A DNA stretch of 12,609 bases from Planctomycetaceae bacterium. GTDB taxonomy: Bacteria > Planctomycetota > Planctomycetia > Pirellulales > Pirellulaceae. Below, piece after piece: positions 1-6,095 of the stretch. Numbering within the stretch: position 1 is the stretch's first letter; each line of letters begins with the position of its first letter. The stretch is taken from positions 11,664 through 24,272 of the forward strand of contig DMPQ01000424.1 in NCBI GenBank assembly GCA_003455945.1. The letters are read 5' to 3'. The position numbers and the translations under genes were made by a program. The notes under the pieces were generated by a model. It made no database searches, was not told the origin of the DNA, and saw nothing but the letters and a program-made list of their open reading frames with translations.

Positions 1-2
1 CC

Positions 3-182
3 GAGCATCGAGCCGACGATCGCCCGGTTCGCTCCGACGCGAACTCGCGTTCGCAGGGAGCCCGTCGCCCGCAAGGGGAACGGCGCGTGGCGAACGAACC
101 GGCGCGGAATCGCGAACCGGCTGCCGTCTCGGGCAACGAATCAGGATCGGGACAGCGTCGACGTCGTCGACGTTCCCGCTGA
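3..182 (+). CDS. Possible C-terminal end of an upstream gene (partial)
   Basis: Frame 3 is open from the window edge to a TGA at 180-182 and reads as a polar, disordered tail rich in Arg, Ser, Asn, Glu and Gly. It ends in Gly-Gln followed by six Arg, then Ser-Arg. Basic tails like this are common at the C-termini of RNA-binding proteins such as DEAD-box helicases, but no domain is inside the window, so the function cannot be named. It would converge on the YciI-like gene with a 61-base gap. The caveat is that frame 1 is also open here and runs on to 546, so the reading frame rests only on the plausible composition and on the stop lying just before the next gene. Confidence 0.35.
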   Translation, partial: EHRADDRPVRSDANSRSQGARRPQGERRVANEPARNREPAAVSGNESGSGQRRRRRRSR

Positions 183-243
183 TCGCGAGTCGATCCTTCG
201 CTCTGCCGATCGATCGAAATCGAACGTCATCGGCGCTGGCGCC

Positions 244-525
244 TCACAGCTCCGCGCCGATGACCGTCTTCCAGGGACGAATGCGCCAGCCGGTAATCAG
301 TCCGTGCCTGACGTACGGATCCTGTTCGACGAAGCGTCGCGCCGCGTCGGGCGTCTCGCCGCGAAAGACGAGCACCGCCTGATCGACCGGATCGTCCAGG
401 GCACCGCCGAGCAGCAGTTCGCCCCGGGCTTCGCTGGCGCGAGCCAGGGCGAGATGTTCGTCGCGATACGGTGCGCGTCGCGCCACGTAGTCGTCGACCA
501 CGTCGTAGATCAACAGGTGGTGCAT
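244..525 (-). CDS. YciI-like family protein
   Basis: This encodes a 93-residue protein of the YCII-related (ferredoxin-like alpha/beta barrel) superfamily, whose members are small cytoplasmic proteins of mostly unknown biochemistry. The visible hallmarks are the N-terminal strand LLIYDVV, a conserved His at residue 24 inside RDEHL, the turn LLLGGALDDP (38-46), the FVEQDPYV segment around residue 66-72 and a final strand ending GWRIRPWKTV. The length matches the usual 90-100 residues. His24 and the Asp in the DPY segment are the positions normally discussed as the putative active site of the family. The ATG at 525 is the only sensible start, although a Shine-Dalgarno is not obvious. It is transcribed divergently from the DUF3472 gene, with about 156 bases between them. 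Family membership is fairly secure, while substrate and role are unknown. Confidence 0.85.
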   Translation of the reverse strand: MHHLLIYDVVDDYVARRAPYRDEHLALARASEARGELLLGGALDDPVDQAVLVFRGETPDAARRFVEQDPYVRHGLITGWRIRPWKTVIGAEL

Positions 526-572
526 CGCTTCGCTCGACCTGGGTGAGGTGTCCGGATTCGCGACGGCGCAGC

Positions 573-601
573 CGGTTCGGCGCTTCGGTCTCGATTAGAA
601 T
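573..601 (+). promoter_or_regulatory. Possible sigma-70 type promoter for the DUF3472 gene
   Basis: TAGAAT at 596-601 matches the TATAAT -10 consensus at five of six positions and stands out in otherwise GC-rich DNA. The hexamer 17 bases upstream (573-578, CGGTTC) is a poor -35. Transcription from here would give a leader of roughly 75 bases before the ATG at 682. The call is weak because it rests on the -10 alone. Confidence 0.3.
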
Positions 602-681
602 GCCGTCGCGGCTCGGCGACGAGGCATCGCGGAGCCGCGGACCGTCCGATCGTTCCCGCCACGACTCTCCGAGGCCCGTTC

Positions 682-1584
682 ATGTTCGTCGATCGATCCT
701 TCGTGGCCGGCCGAACCGCGCCGCTGATGCTGATGGCGCTCGCGTTCTGGTTGCTCCTGGCCGCGGTCGCCGCGAGATCGCAGGCAGACGAGAAGCTCTT
801 CGGCATCGCCTGTCGATCGGTCCACTTCGGCTATCGGACCGGCCCCGGCGACGCGTTCTACAACGAGGTGACGGTGCGCAGCAGCGCTCCGGGAACCTTC
901 TTCATGGTCTGCGGTTGGAACGCCGGCTACTTCGGGATGCAGGAGCTCGATCGGGGGCGTAAGGTCCTGATCTTCAGCGTCTGGGATCCGGGGCAGGGGG
1001 ATGATCCGAATGCCGTCGATCCGGCCGATCGCGTCAAGCTGATCCATCAGGGAGAAGGAGTCCGCGTCGGACGCTTCGGCGGCGAAGGGACCGGCGGTCA
1101 GTCGTTTCTGGATTTCGACTGGAAGAACGACGAGACGTATCGGTTCATGGTCCGATCGCGCATCGACGGTGTCTGGACCGAATACGAAGGTTGGTTCTTC
1201 GATCCGGAGCGGTCGGCGTGGCGTCATCTGATCACGTTCGCCACTCGGACCGGCGGCAAGCCGCTCGACGGCTGCTACTCGTTCATCGAGGACTTCAAGC
1301 GCAATCGCGAGTCGACCAAGCTGACTCGCTCGGCGCTCTTCGGCAACGGCTGGTACCGCGACGTCGAAGGGAACTGGAACGGCATCACCGGAGCGCAGTT
1401 CACCGGCGACGGGAATCCGGCGACCAACATCGACTCGCGCGTCGAAGGGGATCGCTTCTTCTTGGCGACCGGGGGCGAGATCGAGAACGTCGGCACGAAG
1501 CTGTGGGAACGTCTGAAGCTCGAGACCTCTCCGGCGTCTCAGCCGGATGATCTTCATCAGGCGACAACCGCCCCCGAGCGATGA
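682..1584 (+). CDS. Secreted DUF3472 domain protein
   Basis: The 300-residue product begins with an export signal: a short charged start, a hydrophobic stretch at about 14-30 (LMLMALAFWLLLAAVA), and a likely cleavage near Ala36 (SQA/D). The body resembles DUF3472 proteins, a family of unknown function found in exported proteins of Planctomycetes and Bacteroidetes. Supporting segments are NEVTV (61-65), GWNAGYFGMQEL (78-89), VLIFSVWDP (95-103), the Gly-rich turn at 132-139, FDWKNDETYRF (145-155) and WYRDVEGNWNG (224-234). A GAGG seven bases before the ATG supports this start. The C-terminal 20 residues are polar and probably disordered. The gene converges on the 819-residue gene, with only 27 bases between the two stops. 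The family assignment comes from recalled motifs. Any carbohydrate or adhesion role would be speculation. Confidence 0.75.
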   Translation: MFVDRSFVAGRTAPLMLMALAFWLLLAAVAARSQADEKLFGIACRSVHFGYRTGPGDAFYNEVTVRSSAPGTFFMVCGWNAGYFGMQELDRGRKVLIFSVWDPGQGDDPNAVDPADRVKLIHQGEGVRVGRFGGEGTGGQSFLDFDWKNDETYRFMVRSRIDGVWTEYEGWFFDPERSAWRHLITFATRTGGKPLDGCYSFIEDFKRNRESTKLTRSALFGNGWYRDVEGNWNGITGAQFTGDGNPATNIDSRVEGDRFFLATGGEIENVGTKLWERLKLETSPASQPDDLHQATTAPER

Positions 1585-1591
1585 GTGCGTC

Positions 1592-1613
1592 GAGGCGGTC
1601 GAATGGCCGCCTC
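1592..1613. terminator. Short GC hairpin between convergent stops
   Basis: GAGGCGG (1592-1598) can pair with CCGCCTC (1607-1613) across an eight-base loop. It lies between two convergent genes and overlaps the stop codon of the minus-strand gene. Neither side has a T-tract, so intrinsic termination is not well supported. It may only slow or block convergent polymerases, or be chance in GC-rich DNA. Confidence 0.25.
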
Positions 1614-4071
1614 AACCTCCGCTCAGGCGACTCGCTTCGTTCCGATCGAGCCCCCCGTCGCCGTCGGTATCCAGGCGCTCGAAGAGACTCTTCAGCACCG
1701 CGCCCCGTTCGGGGAACGCTCGGCGGACCTCTTCCCACGTCACACGCCCGTCCCGATCGGCATCCAGGCGGTCGAAACTCGGGCGTCGTGCGGGGGACGG
1801 CGGAGGCGAGTCCTGAGGATCGTCTTCGGCGTTCTCCGCCGAGTCTGCGGCGCCGGAAGTTTCGGCATCGCTGCGCCCTCCGGCCCCCGAAAGCCGCTCG
1901 CGCAGTCGTCCGGGGAGCCGCGGGAGTCGCGGGGCCGCTTCGCCCGGCTCGATGCCGGGCACGACGTACTCGACGTACCCCAGGAGCATCTCGTCGTCGG
2001 TCTGCGGTCCCCAGCGGACCGTCTCGCCGGGATTCGGATTCGCCGGGTTCCTTTCGCTGTTGTCGAAGACGACCTGAAACGTCAGCCGATCGCCTCGCTT
2101 CAGACGCACCGGTTCCGCGTAGCGATAGAGCAGCTGCCAGTTGAAGTCGTAATGCGGCACGTCGAGCAACGTCCGCTCGCCGTCGGCGCTCGTCACGCTG
2201 TAGCGAGCACTCTTGCCGCGCAGATGCATGTGCGGCAGAAACGCGAGCACGTCGACATCCTGCGGAAGCACGATCTCGGCCTGTTCGTGGTGGTCGGCGG
2301 CATGAGGCGGAATCCGGAAGCGGACATTCGCCAGACCATGCACGCGCACCTCATGTTCCGGAGGGGCATCGGCAAAGACGACGCCGATCCGCGTGAGGTC
2401 TTCGGTCGCGCGGCCGTTGGGGGTGTAGTGCATCTGAAACCTCAGATGAGCCCCCTTCGGCAATCGCTTCGCGTAGCCGGGCGGATAGACCAGAGAAGCG
2501 TTGCCGGGAACATAGATCCCCCAAAACCCTTGCCGTTCGACGACGCCGTCATCCGCTTGATCGTCGGCTCCCGGAGGAATGACCGACACGATGACGTGAT
2601 GGACGACCGCCGGGTTGCCGGGACGGACCTCGATCGCACTGACCCACCGATCTTCCGGAAGATCGGTCTCGACGACGACGTTGCGGTACGGCATCGTTCC
2701 GGTCGCCGGGATGGCGACGGGGGTCTCGAAGCCGAAGACCGCATCCGGCTCGCCGATCGACCAACCGTCGTGAAAGACTCGCGGCGGAGCGGCTTCGGCC
2801 GGATCGCCGAGCGGACGGTCCGAGGAGAGCCACTCGAAGAGGAGTCGGCGATCGGCTTCAGGGAGCGAGCGGTCGTTCGCCCAGGGGCTCGGGCCCGGCA
2901 TCGACTCGACGGCGAACCAGGGGGGCATCACGCCTCGCTCGATCGTCTCGCGAATCATCGCGCCGTGCGACACGACCGCCTCGTACGAATCGAGTGCGAA
3001 CGGAGCGACTCCGCCCCGACGATGACACTCGACGCAGTGGACGGCGATCAGGCGCGAGATCGCGCCGTGATAAGTCACCTGCGAGGTCCGGACGTCGGCC
3101 GTTTCGACGGGAAGATCGAGCAGACAGCCTGGCGCGTCGGTCGCGACGACGGCCGGCGAGTTCACCTCGATCGCCGCTTCGATCGCTTCGCGGAGATAGT
3201 GTCGTTTCGCGTCGGGGTTGGCATAGCCGAAACCGAACCGGTCATCGACCGCTCCACGAAAGACCACCGTCCGGTGTCGATCGGCGACCAGCGTGTCGGT
3301 CGTGGTGGTCAGCCCCAGTTGCCGGGCGATCGAGCCGTTCGGATCGGCCACGCAGATCGCCGAACGATCGAAGTCCTGCTGCAGTCGAAGGATCTCGGAC
3401 GTCTCGTCGGTGGCGACCGAATCGACGATCACGAACGCGACCTGTCGAGGCGCGAACTCGCGCGCGGTCTCGACCAGGATCGGCGCGAACTTCAGGCTCA
3501 GCGGGCAGCCGGTGCTCGTCGCGGCGACGACCAACACCTTGTCTCGGGCCACCTCGGCCAGCGAATGCCGGTCCCCTCGAACATCCGTCAGCTCGACGTC
3601 GGGAACGAAGCCTCCGATACCGCGTTCGACCGGACTGGCACGCCGCGGACCTCGACGAATCTCCTTGTCCGCGTCCGGAGCTACGGCTGCCGCTGCCTCT
3701 TCGGCTCGCTGGGCGTCGTCGGAAGCCGCTTCCGTCGACTCGGAAGAGGACGAAGCAGGATCGGAAGTCTGATCCGATCCGCGAACCGAACGGACTTCGT
3801 CGAGCGTGATCTGGCCGTCGCGGTTGCGGTCCAGACGGTCGAACAGGCGAGCGTTGGAGAGCTCTTCCTGAGTGACTTTTCCGTTGCCGTCCCGATCGAA
3901 ACGCTCGAACAGTTGGGCGATGCGTTCCGGTTGCAGGAGCGCGGCCGACGCAGGCGAGACGGCGAACGACGCGAGGAGAGCGATCGAGCGGATCGTCGCC
4001 GCCACGAGCGATTTCGGCGACGGGGCTCGTTCGCGGCGGTGCGGTCGAACGAGCCGAAAGGGAGGCGCCAT
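1612..4071 (-). CDS. Exported EF-hand/redoxin/cytochrome c/PHM-type copper monooxygenase fusion
   Basis: The 819-residue product has a basic N-terminus and a hydrophobic signal at about 21-43 ending ASA. In order it then shows EF-hand loops at 59-70 and 81-92, an acidic Ser/Ala linker (100-135), and a redoxin-like domain (about 150-300) with a single TGCP cysteine at C189 and no CxxC. Next comes a haem site CVECH (346-350) with MPPW at 382-385, whose Met is the probable distal ligand. A peptidylglycine alpha-hydroxylating monooxygenase-like domain (about 435-705) follows. Its HH pair (491-492) and H548 fit one copper site; HMH (614-616) and M695 in DEMLLGYVEY fit the second. After a Pro/Ser/Asp linker come EF-hands at 770-781 and 801-812. 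Family knowledge suggests an extracytoplasmic, electron-fed hydroxylation; the substrate is unknown. It stands alone on its strand, converging on the DUF3472 gene. The ATG at 4071 has only a weak GAGAG upstream. Confidence 0.85.
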   Translation of the reverse strand: MAPPFRLVRPHRRERAPSPKSLVAATIRSIALLASFAVSPASAALLQPERIAQLFERFDRDGNGKVTQEELSNARLFDRLDRNRDGQITLDEVRSVRGSDQTSDPASSSSESTEAASDDAQRAEEAAAAVAPDADKEIRRGPRRASPVERGIGGFVPDVELTDVRGDRHSLAEVARDKVLVVAATSTGCPLSLKFAPILVETAREFAPRQVAFVIVDSVATDETSEILRLQQDFDRSAICVADPNGSIARQLGLTTTTDTLVADRHRTVVFRGAVDDRFGFGYANPDAKRHYLREAIEAAIEVNSPAVVATDAPGCLLDLPVETADVRTSQVTYHGAISRLIAVHCVECHRRGGVAPFALDSYEAVVSHGAMIRETIERGVMPPWFAVESMPGPSPWANDRSLPEADRRLLFEWLSSDRPLGDPAEAAPPRVFHDGWSIGEPDAVFGFETPVAIPATGTMPYRNVVVETDLPEDRWVSAIEVRPGNPAVVHHVIVSVIPPGADDQADDGVVERQGFWGIYVPGNASLVYPPGYAKRLPKGAHLRFQMHYTPNGRATEDLTRIGVVFADAPPEHEVRVHGLANVRFRIPPHAADHHEQAEIVLPQDVDVLAFLPHMHLRGKSARYSVTSADGERTLLDVPHYDFNWQLLYRYAEPVRLKRGDRLTFQVVFDNSERNPANPNPGETVRWGPQTDDEMLLGYVEYVVPGIEPGEAAPRLPRLPGRLRERLSGAGGRSDAETSGAADSAENAEDDPQDSPPPSPARRPSFDRLDADRDGRVTWEEVRRAFPERGAVLKSLFERLDTDGDGGLDRNEASRLSGG

Positions 4072-4238
4072 GACGAGCTCTCGTGCGAAAGGGGAGCGAT
4101 CGCCGCTGCGAGGTGGCTAAGGCGGTCGCCGATAACGTCGTCAACGAGCGATTACCCGGTCGATGACAGCCGAGTTTCGCGCAAGAGCCATGGCACGGCG
4201 CGGCAAAAGGGTCGCGGTTCGGGCCGAACGGCGACGGG

Positions 4239-4260
4239 AGTTCGGCGGAGAAGCCGAACT
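4239..4260. terminator. Inverted repeat downstream of the tRNA
   Basis: AGTTCGGC (4239-4246) and GCCGAACT (4253-4260) form a perfect 8-bp stem with a six-base loop. It lies 47 bases beyond the tRNA 3' end, in the tRNA's direction of transcription, and 168 bases upstream of the 819-residue gene's ATG. It could end or process the tRNA transcript, but the nearest T-run on the minus strand is about 25 bases further on, so the call is weak. Confidence 0.3.
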
Positions 4261-4307
4261 GCAGTGCGTCGCCCGAAGAAGGTCGCGGGGGACGACGCGA
4301 GAGAAAG

Positions 4308-4381
4308 TACGCCCGACAGGATTCGAACCTGTAACCCTCGGTTCCGAAGACCGATGCGCTATCCAGTTGCGCCACGGGCGC
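4308..4381 (-). tRNA. tRNA-Arg (anticodon UCG)
   Basis: All arms of a 74-base cloverleaf can be drawn on the minus strand. The acceptor is GCGCCCG with CGGGCGT, the D-stem GCGC/GCGC, the anticodon stem TCGGT/ACCGA and the T-stem ACAGG/CCTGT around TTCGAAT. The seven-base anticodon loop CTTCGGA places TCG at positions 34-36, which reads CGA arginine codons. The discriminator base is A and CCA is not encoded, so it must be added after transcription. The first acceptor pair is G1-U72, a wobble where G-C is usual for this type. The neighbouring genes use CGA codons freely, so this tRNA should be heavily used. It is transcribed away from the FHA gene. Confidence 0.95.
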
Positions 4382-4560
4382 CCGTGAGCCGCACAGTGTA
4401 GAGAAGCGACCGACCGCGAGCAACCGGTCTCTGTCGGGGCTCGGAGCCGGCGAATCGGCGGCTCGTCGTGACCTCTCGTACCGCCCTCTCGGCAGCAGCG
4501 GGCTTGACCGGATTTGCGGGGCGGAAGCCGGAGAGACCGCCGAAGCTGGGGAACTTTGAC

Positions 4561-4590
4561 TTGACCTCGGCGAAGGGGCGATGATACAAG
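4561..4590 (+). promoter_or_regulatory. Possible promoter for the FHA-domain gene
   Basis: TTGACC (4561-4566) matches the -35 consensus at five of six positions. Eighteen bases later TACAAG (4585-4590) matches the -10 at four of six. A second overlapping -35-like word, TTGACT, starts at 4556. The next ~85 bases would form the leader, which contains the hairpin at 4596-4635. This is the most promoter-like stretch in the 293-base gap between the divergent tRNA and FHA gene. Confidence 0.4.
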
Positions 4591-4595
4591 GGGAA

Positions 4596-4640
4596 GGTCG
4601 AGAATTAGCCCATCCAGGGGACGACTCTCTCGACCCTTTT
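4596..4640 (+). promoter_or_regulatory. Leader hairpin with T-run before the FHA gene
   Basis: GGTCGAGA (4596-4603) and TCTCGACC (4628-4635) form a perfect 8-bp stem. A small inner CCC/GGG stem (4609-4611 with 4617-4619) sits in the 24-base loop. The outer stem is followed at once by CTTTT (4636-4640), giving a terminator-like or attenuator-like shape about 35 bases before the FHA ATG. It could control readthrough into the gene, terminate a short transcript, or be chance. Confidence 0.3.
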
Positions 4641-4674
4641 CGCGGCCGACCTACTTCTCTTCGGGCCGTTGCTG

Positions 4675-5340
4675 ATGACTCCCTTCACCATTCGCGTCCT
4701 GGACGGCGCCGACCGCGGTCGAGTCTTCGACCAGTTGATGGCGCCGATCACGATCGGGCGTGAGGAAGGGAATTCGATCCAGCTCAATGACGAGCGGGTC
4801 AGTCGCTACCACCTCAAGATCCAGGAGGATCACGAGAAGCTGGTGCTGACCGATCTCGAGAGCACCAACGGGACGAAGGTCAACGGCGAAGATATCCAGC
4901 TCAAGATCTTGCGCTTCGGCGACATGATCGGTGTCGGCCGGAGCGTCCTGCTGTTCGGTTCGCGCGAACAGATCGCCGCTCGGATCGCCAAGCTCAAGGG
5001 GGAGACCTCCGGAGCGCGATCGAACCCCTCGGGAGGTTCGAGCCAGGACTTCGAGATGCTCAAGGAGTGGCTCGACGATCCGCAGCTCTCGTCCAAGCTC
5101 CGCGAAGCCGACGTGCCGAAGGTGCCGGAGCGGATGAGTCCGGGTCAGAGTGCGCAGCTGTGCGAACTGCTGGAGTTCGTTCAGGGGCGAATCCGGCGTT
5201 TGACGTCGACCGTCAAGGTCGATCGCAAGTCGCAACAGGTGCAGCTGGACGTCGAACAGTGGCAACAGCTGCTCGACCTACAGGCGCTGCTCGCCGAACT
5301 GACTCGCTCCGTCGGCGAACCGGAAGACGAGAGCTTCTGA
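4675..5340 (+). CDS. FHA-domain protein
   Basis: The 221-residue cytoplasmic protein opens with a forkhead-associated domain, a phosphothreonine-peptide reader. All core motifs are present: GR at 28-29, SRYH at 43-46, DLESTNGT at 60-67 and VNG at 69-71. The domain covers roughly residues 1-95. Residues 96-130 form a Ser/Gly-rich linker. From about 131 to 215 the sequence looks helical and charged and is not a domain I recognise; it contains QWQQLLDLQALLAEL near the end. No Ser/Thr kinase, phosphatase or secretion gene lies in the window, so the phospho-partner must be elsewhere. An in-frame TTG at 4669 could extend it by two residues. I prefer the ATG, but no clear Shine-Dalgarno precedes either. 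It converges on the Cys-motif gene with a terminator-like hairpin between them. Confidence 0.88.
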   Translation: MTPFTIRVLDGADRGRVFDQLMAPITIGREEGNSIQLNDERVSRYHLKIQEDHEKLVLTDLESTNGTKVNGEDIQLKILRFGDMIGVGRSVLLFGSREQIAARIAKLKGETSGARSNPSGGSSQDFEMLKEWLDDPQLSSKLREADVPKVPERMSPGQSAQLCELLEFVQGRIRRLTSTVKVDRKSQQVQLDVEQWQQLLDLQALLAELTRSVGEPEDESF

Positions 5341-5417
5341 CGACCGAGCCGTCAGCGTTTCGTAACGACGTGGTGAGTTCGCCGTCCTGCGCGTTCACGA
5401 CGGGAGCGAAACGAAAC

Positions 5418-5451
5418 GAGCCGCATCGGACCGGACGATCCGACGCGGCTC
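5418..5451. terminator. Shared hairpin terminator between convergent genes
   Basis: GAGCCGCATCGGA (5418-5430) pairs with TCCGACGCGGCTC (5439-5451), with one A-C mismatch in 13 positions and an eight-base loop. On the minus strand the stem is followed by GTTTCGTTTCG, a partial U-tract, as expected for termination of the Cys-motif gene that ends 59 bases upstream. On the plus strand it lies 77 bases after the FHA stop but lacks a T-run. It is probably a terminator mainly for the minus-strand gene, possibly acting in both directions. Confidence 0.65.
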
Positions 5452-5509
5452 ATCGAGCGAACACCGGCTCGATCGGCATGCAGTGCCGTCGAGACTCGGG
5501 GAGGACGGC

Positions 5510-5965
5510 TTACTTGTCTTCGTCCTTCTTGACGACGGCGAAGCCCTTGTCGAACGCTTCGTTGCCGAAGACGAGCTGGAGTTGCGCGTCTCCTTCGGCT
5601 TCGGCGACCTTCGACTGGCAATTGCCGCAGCAGAACTTCACCTCGACCTCACCGACCTTGACCGTCTTCTCGGGGTTCAGGTCGCCGCCCGACAGCGGGC
5701 AGTGGAGCTGCTCGTACTGGCCGGTCTGCACGAGCTGGTGGTTGGCCTTCGGCGCGACGGCCGCCGGATCTTCCTTGAACTTCGCCGCGCAGTTACCGCA
5801 GCAGAAGAAGACCTTGCCGTCACGATAGGCGACACCGGTCGCTTCCTTGACGGCGGCATTGGGATTCATCAGACACTTCACGCCGTCGAGCTTGATCTCG
5901 ACCGCAGCGATCGACAGGGTGACGAGCGTCACCAGGGCCAAGGCCCCCAGTCCCTTGTTCAACAT
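5510..5965 (-). CDS. Exported protein with two TRASH/YHS-like CCGNC metal sites
   Basis: The 151-residue product has a hydrophobic signal or anchor at about 5-21 (GLGALALVTLVTLSIAA). Two internal repeats follow, each a lone Cys, 22-23 residues, then a CCGNC cluster: C31 with C55/C56/C59, and C89 with C112/C113/C116. The pattern, including the FFCCGNC/KFCCGNC strands and the trailing KFKEDP-like helix, is that of treble-clef TRASH/YHS metal-binding modules. These bind Cu, Zn or related ions in sensors, chaperones and P-type ATPases. The tail is Lys/Asp/Glu-rich. A GGAG 11 bases upstream of the ATG at 5965 fits the start. The MFS gene lies 130 bases upstream on the same strand, but palindromes in the gap suggest separate control. 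A periplasmic metal-binding or buffering role is an inference from the motif; the metal is unknown. Confidence 0.82.
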   Translation of the reverse strand: MLNKGLGALALVTLVTLSIAAVEIKLDGVKCLMNPNAAVKEATGVAYRDGKVFFCCGNCAAKFKEDPAAVAPKANHQLVQTGQYEQLHCPLSGGDLNPEKTVKVGEVEVKFCCGNCQSKVAEAEGDAQLQLVFGNEAFDKGFAVVKKDEDK

Positions 5966-5992
5966 GGCGATACGTTCTCCACAAAGGGCTTA

Positions 5993-6021
5993 CGAACGAC
6001 GTTCGATCGTCGGTCGACCGA
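5993..6021. promoter_or_regulatory. Paired palindromes upstream of the Cys-motif gene
   Basis: CGAACG-A-CGTTCG (5993-6005) and the 12-base TCGGTCGACCGA (6010-6021) are two perfect dyads set back to back, 28-56 bases before the ATG at 5965. A TTGACC on the minus strand (6058 to 6053) could be a -35, with a poor -10 (AACCAT) 17 bases on. That would place the dyads near or just after the start point, where a repressor could sit. CGATCG-like palindromes are frequent in this genome, so chance is a real alternative. Confidence 0.25.
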
Positions 6022-6095
6022 ACGACCTGATGGTTGTCGTTCACGCCGCTCGGGTCAACCTCGGCCTTCGTGCTCGCCGCACGGTTCGGACCGAA

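Noticed and set aside
304..546. An 80-codon plus-strand frame opposite the YciI-like gene
   Set aside because: It is antisense to a well-matched family protein and has no motif of its own.
1585..4401. A 938-codon open frame on the plus strand, antisense to the 819-residue gene and running over the tRNA
   Set aside because: Its translation is Arg/Asp-rich with no recognisable domain, while the minus strand shows several intact domains. Long antisense frames are expected in GC-rich DNA with this codon bias.
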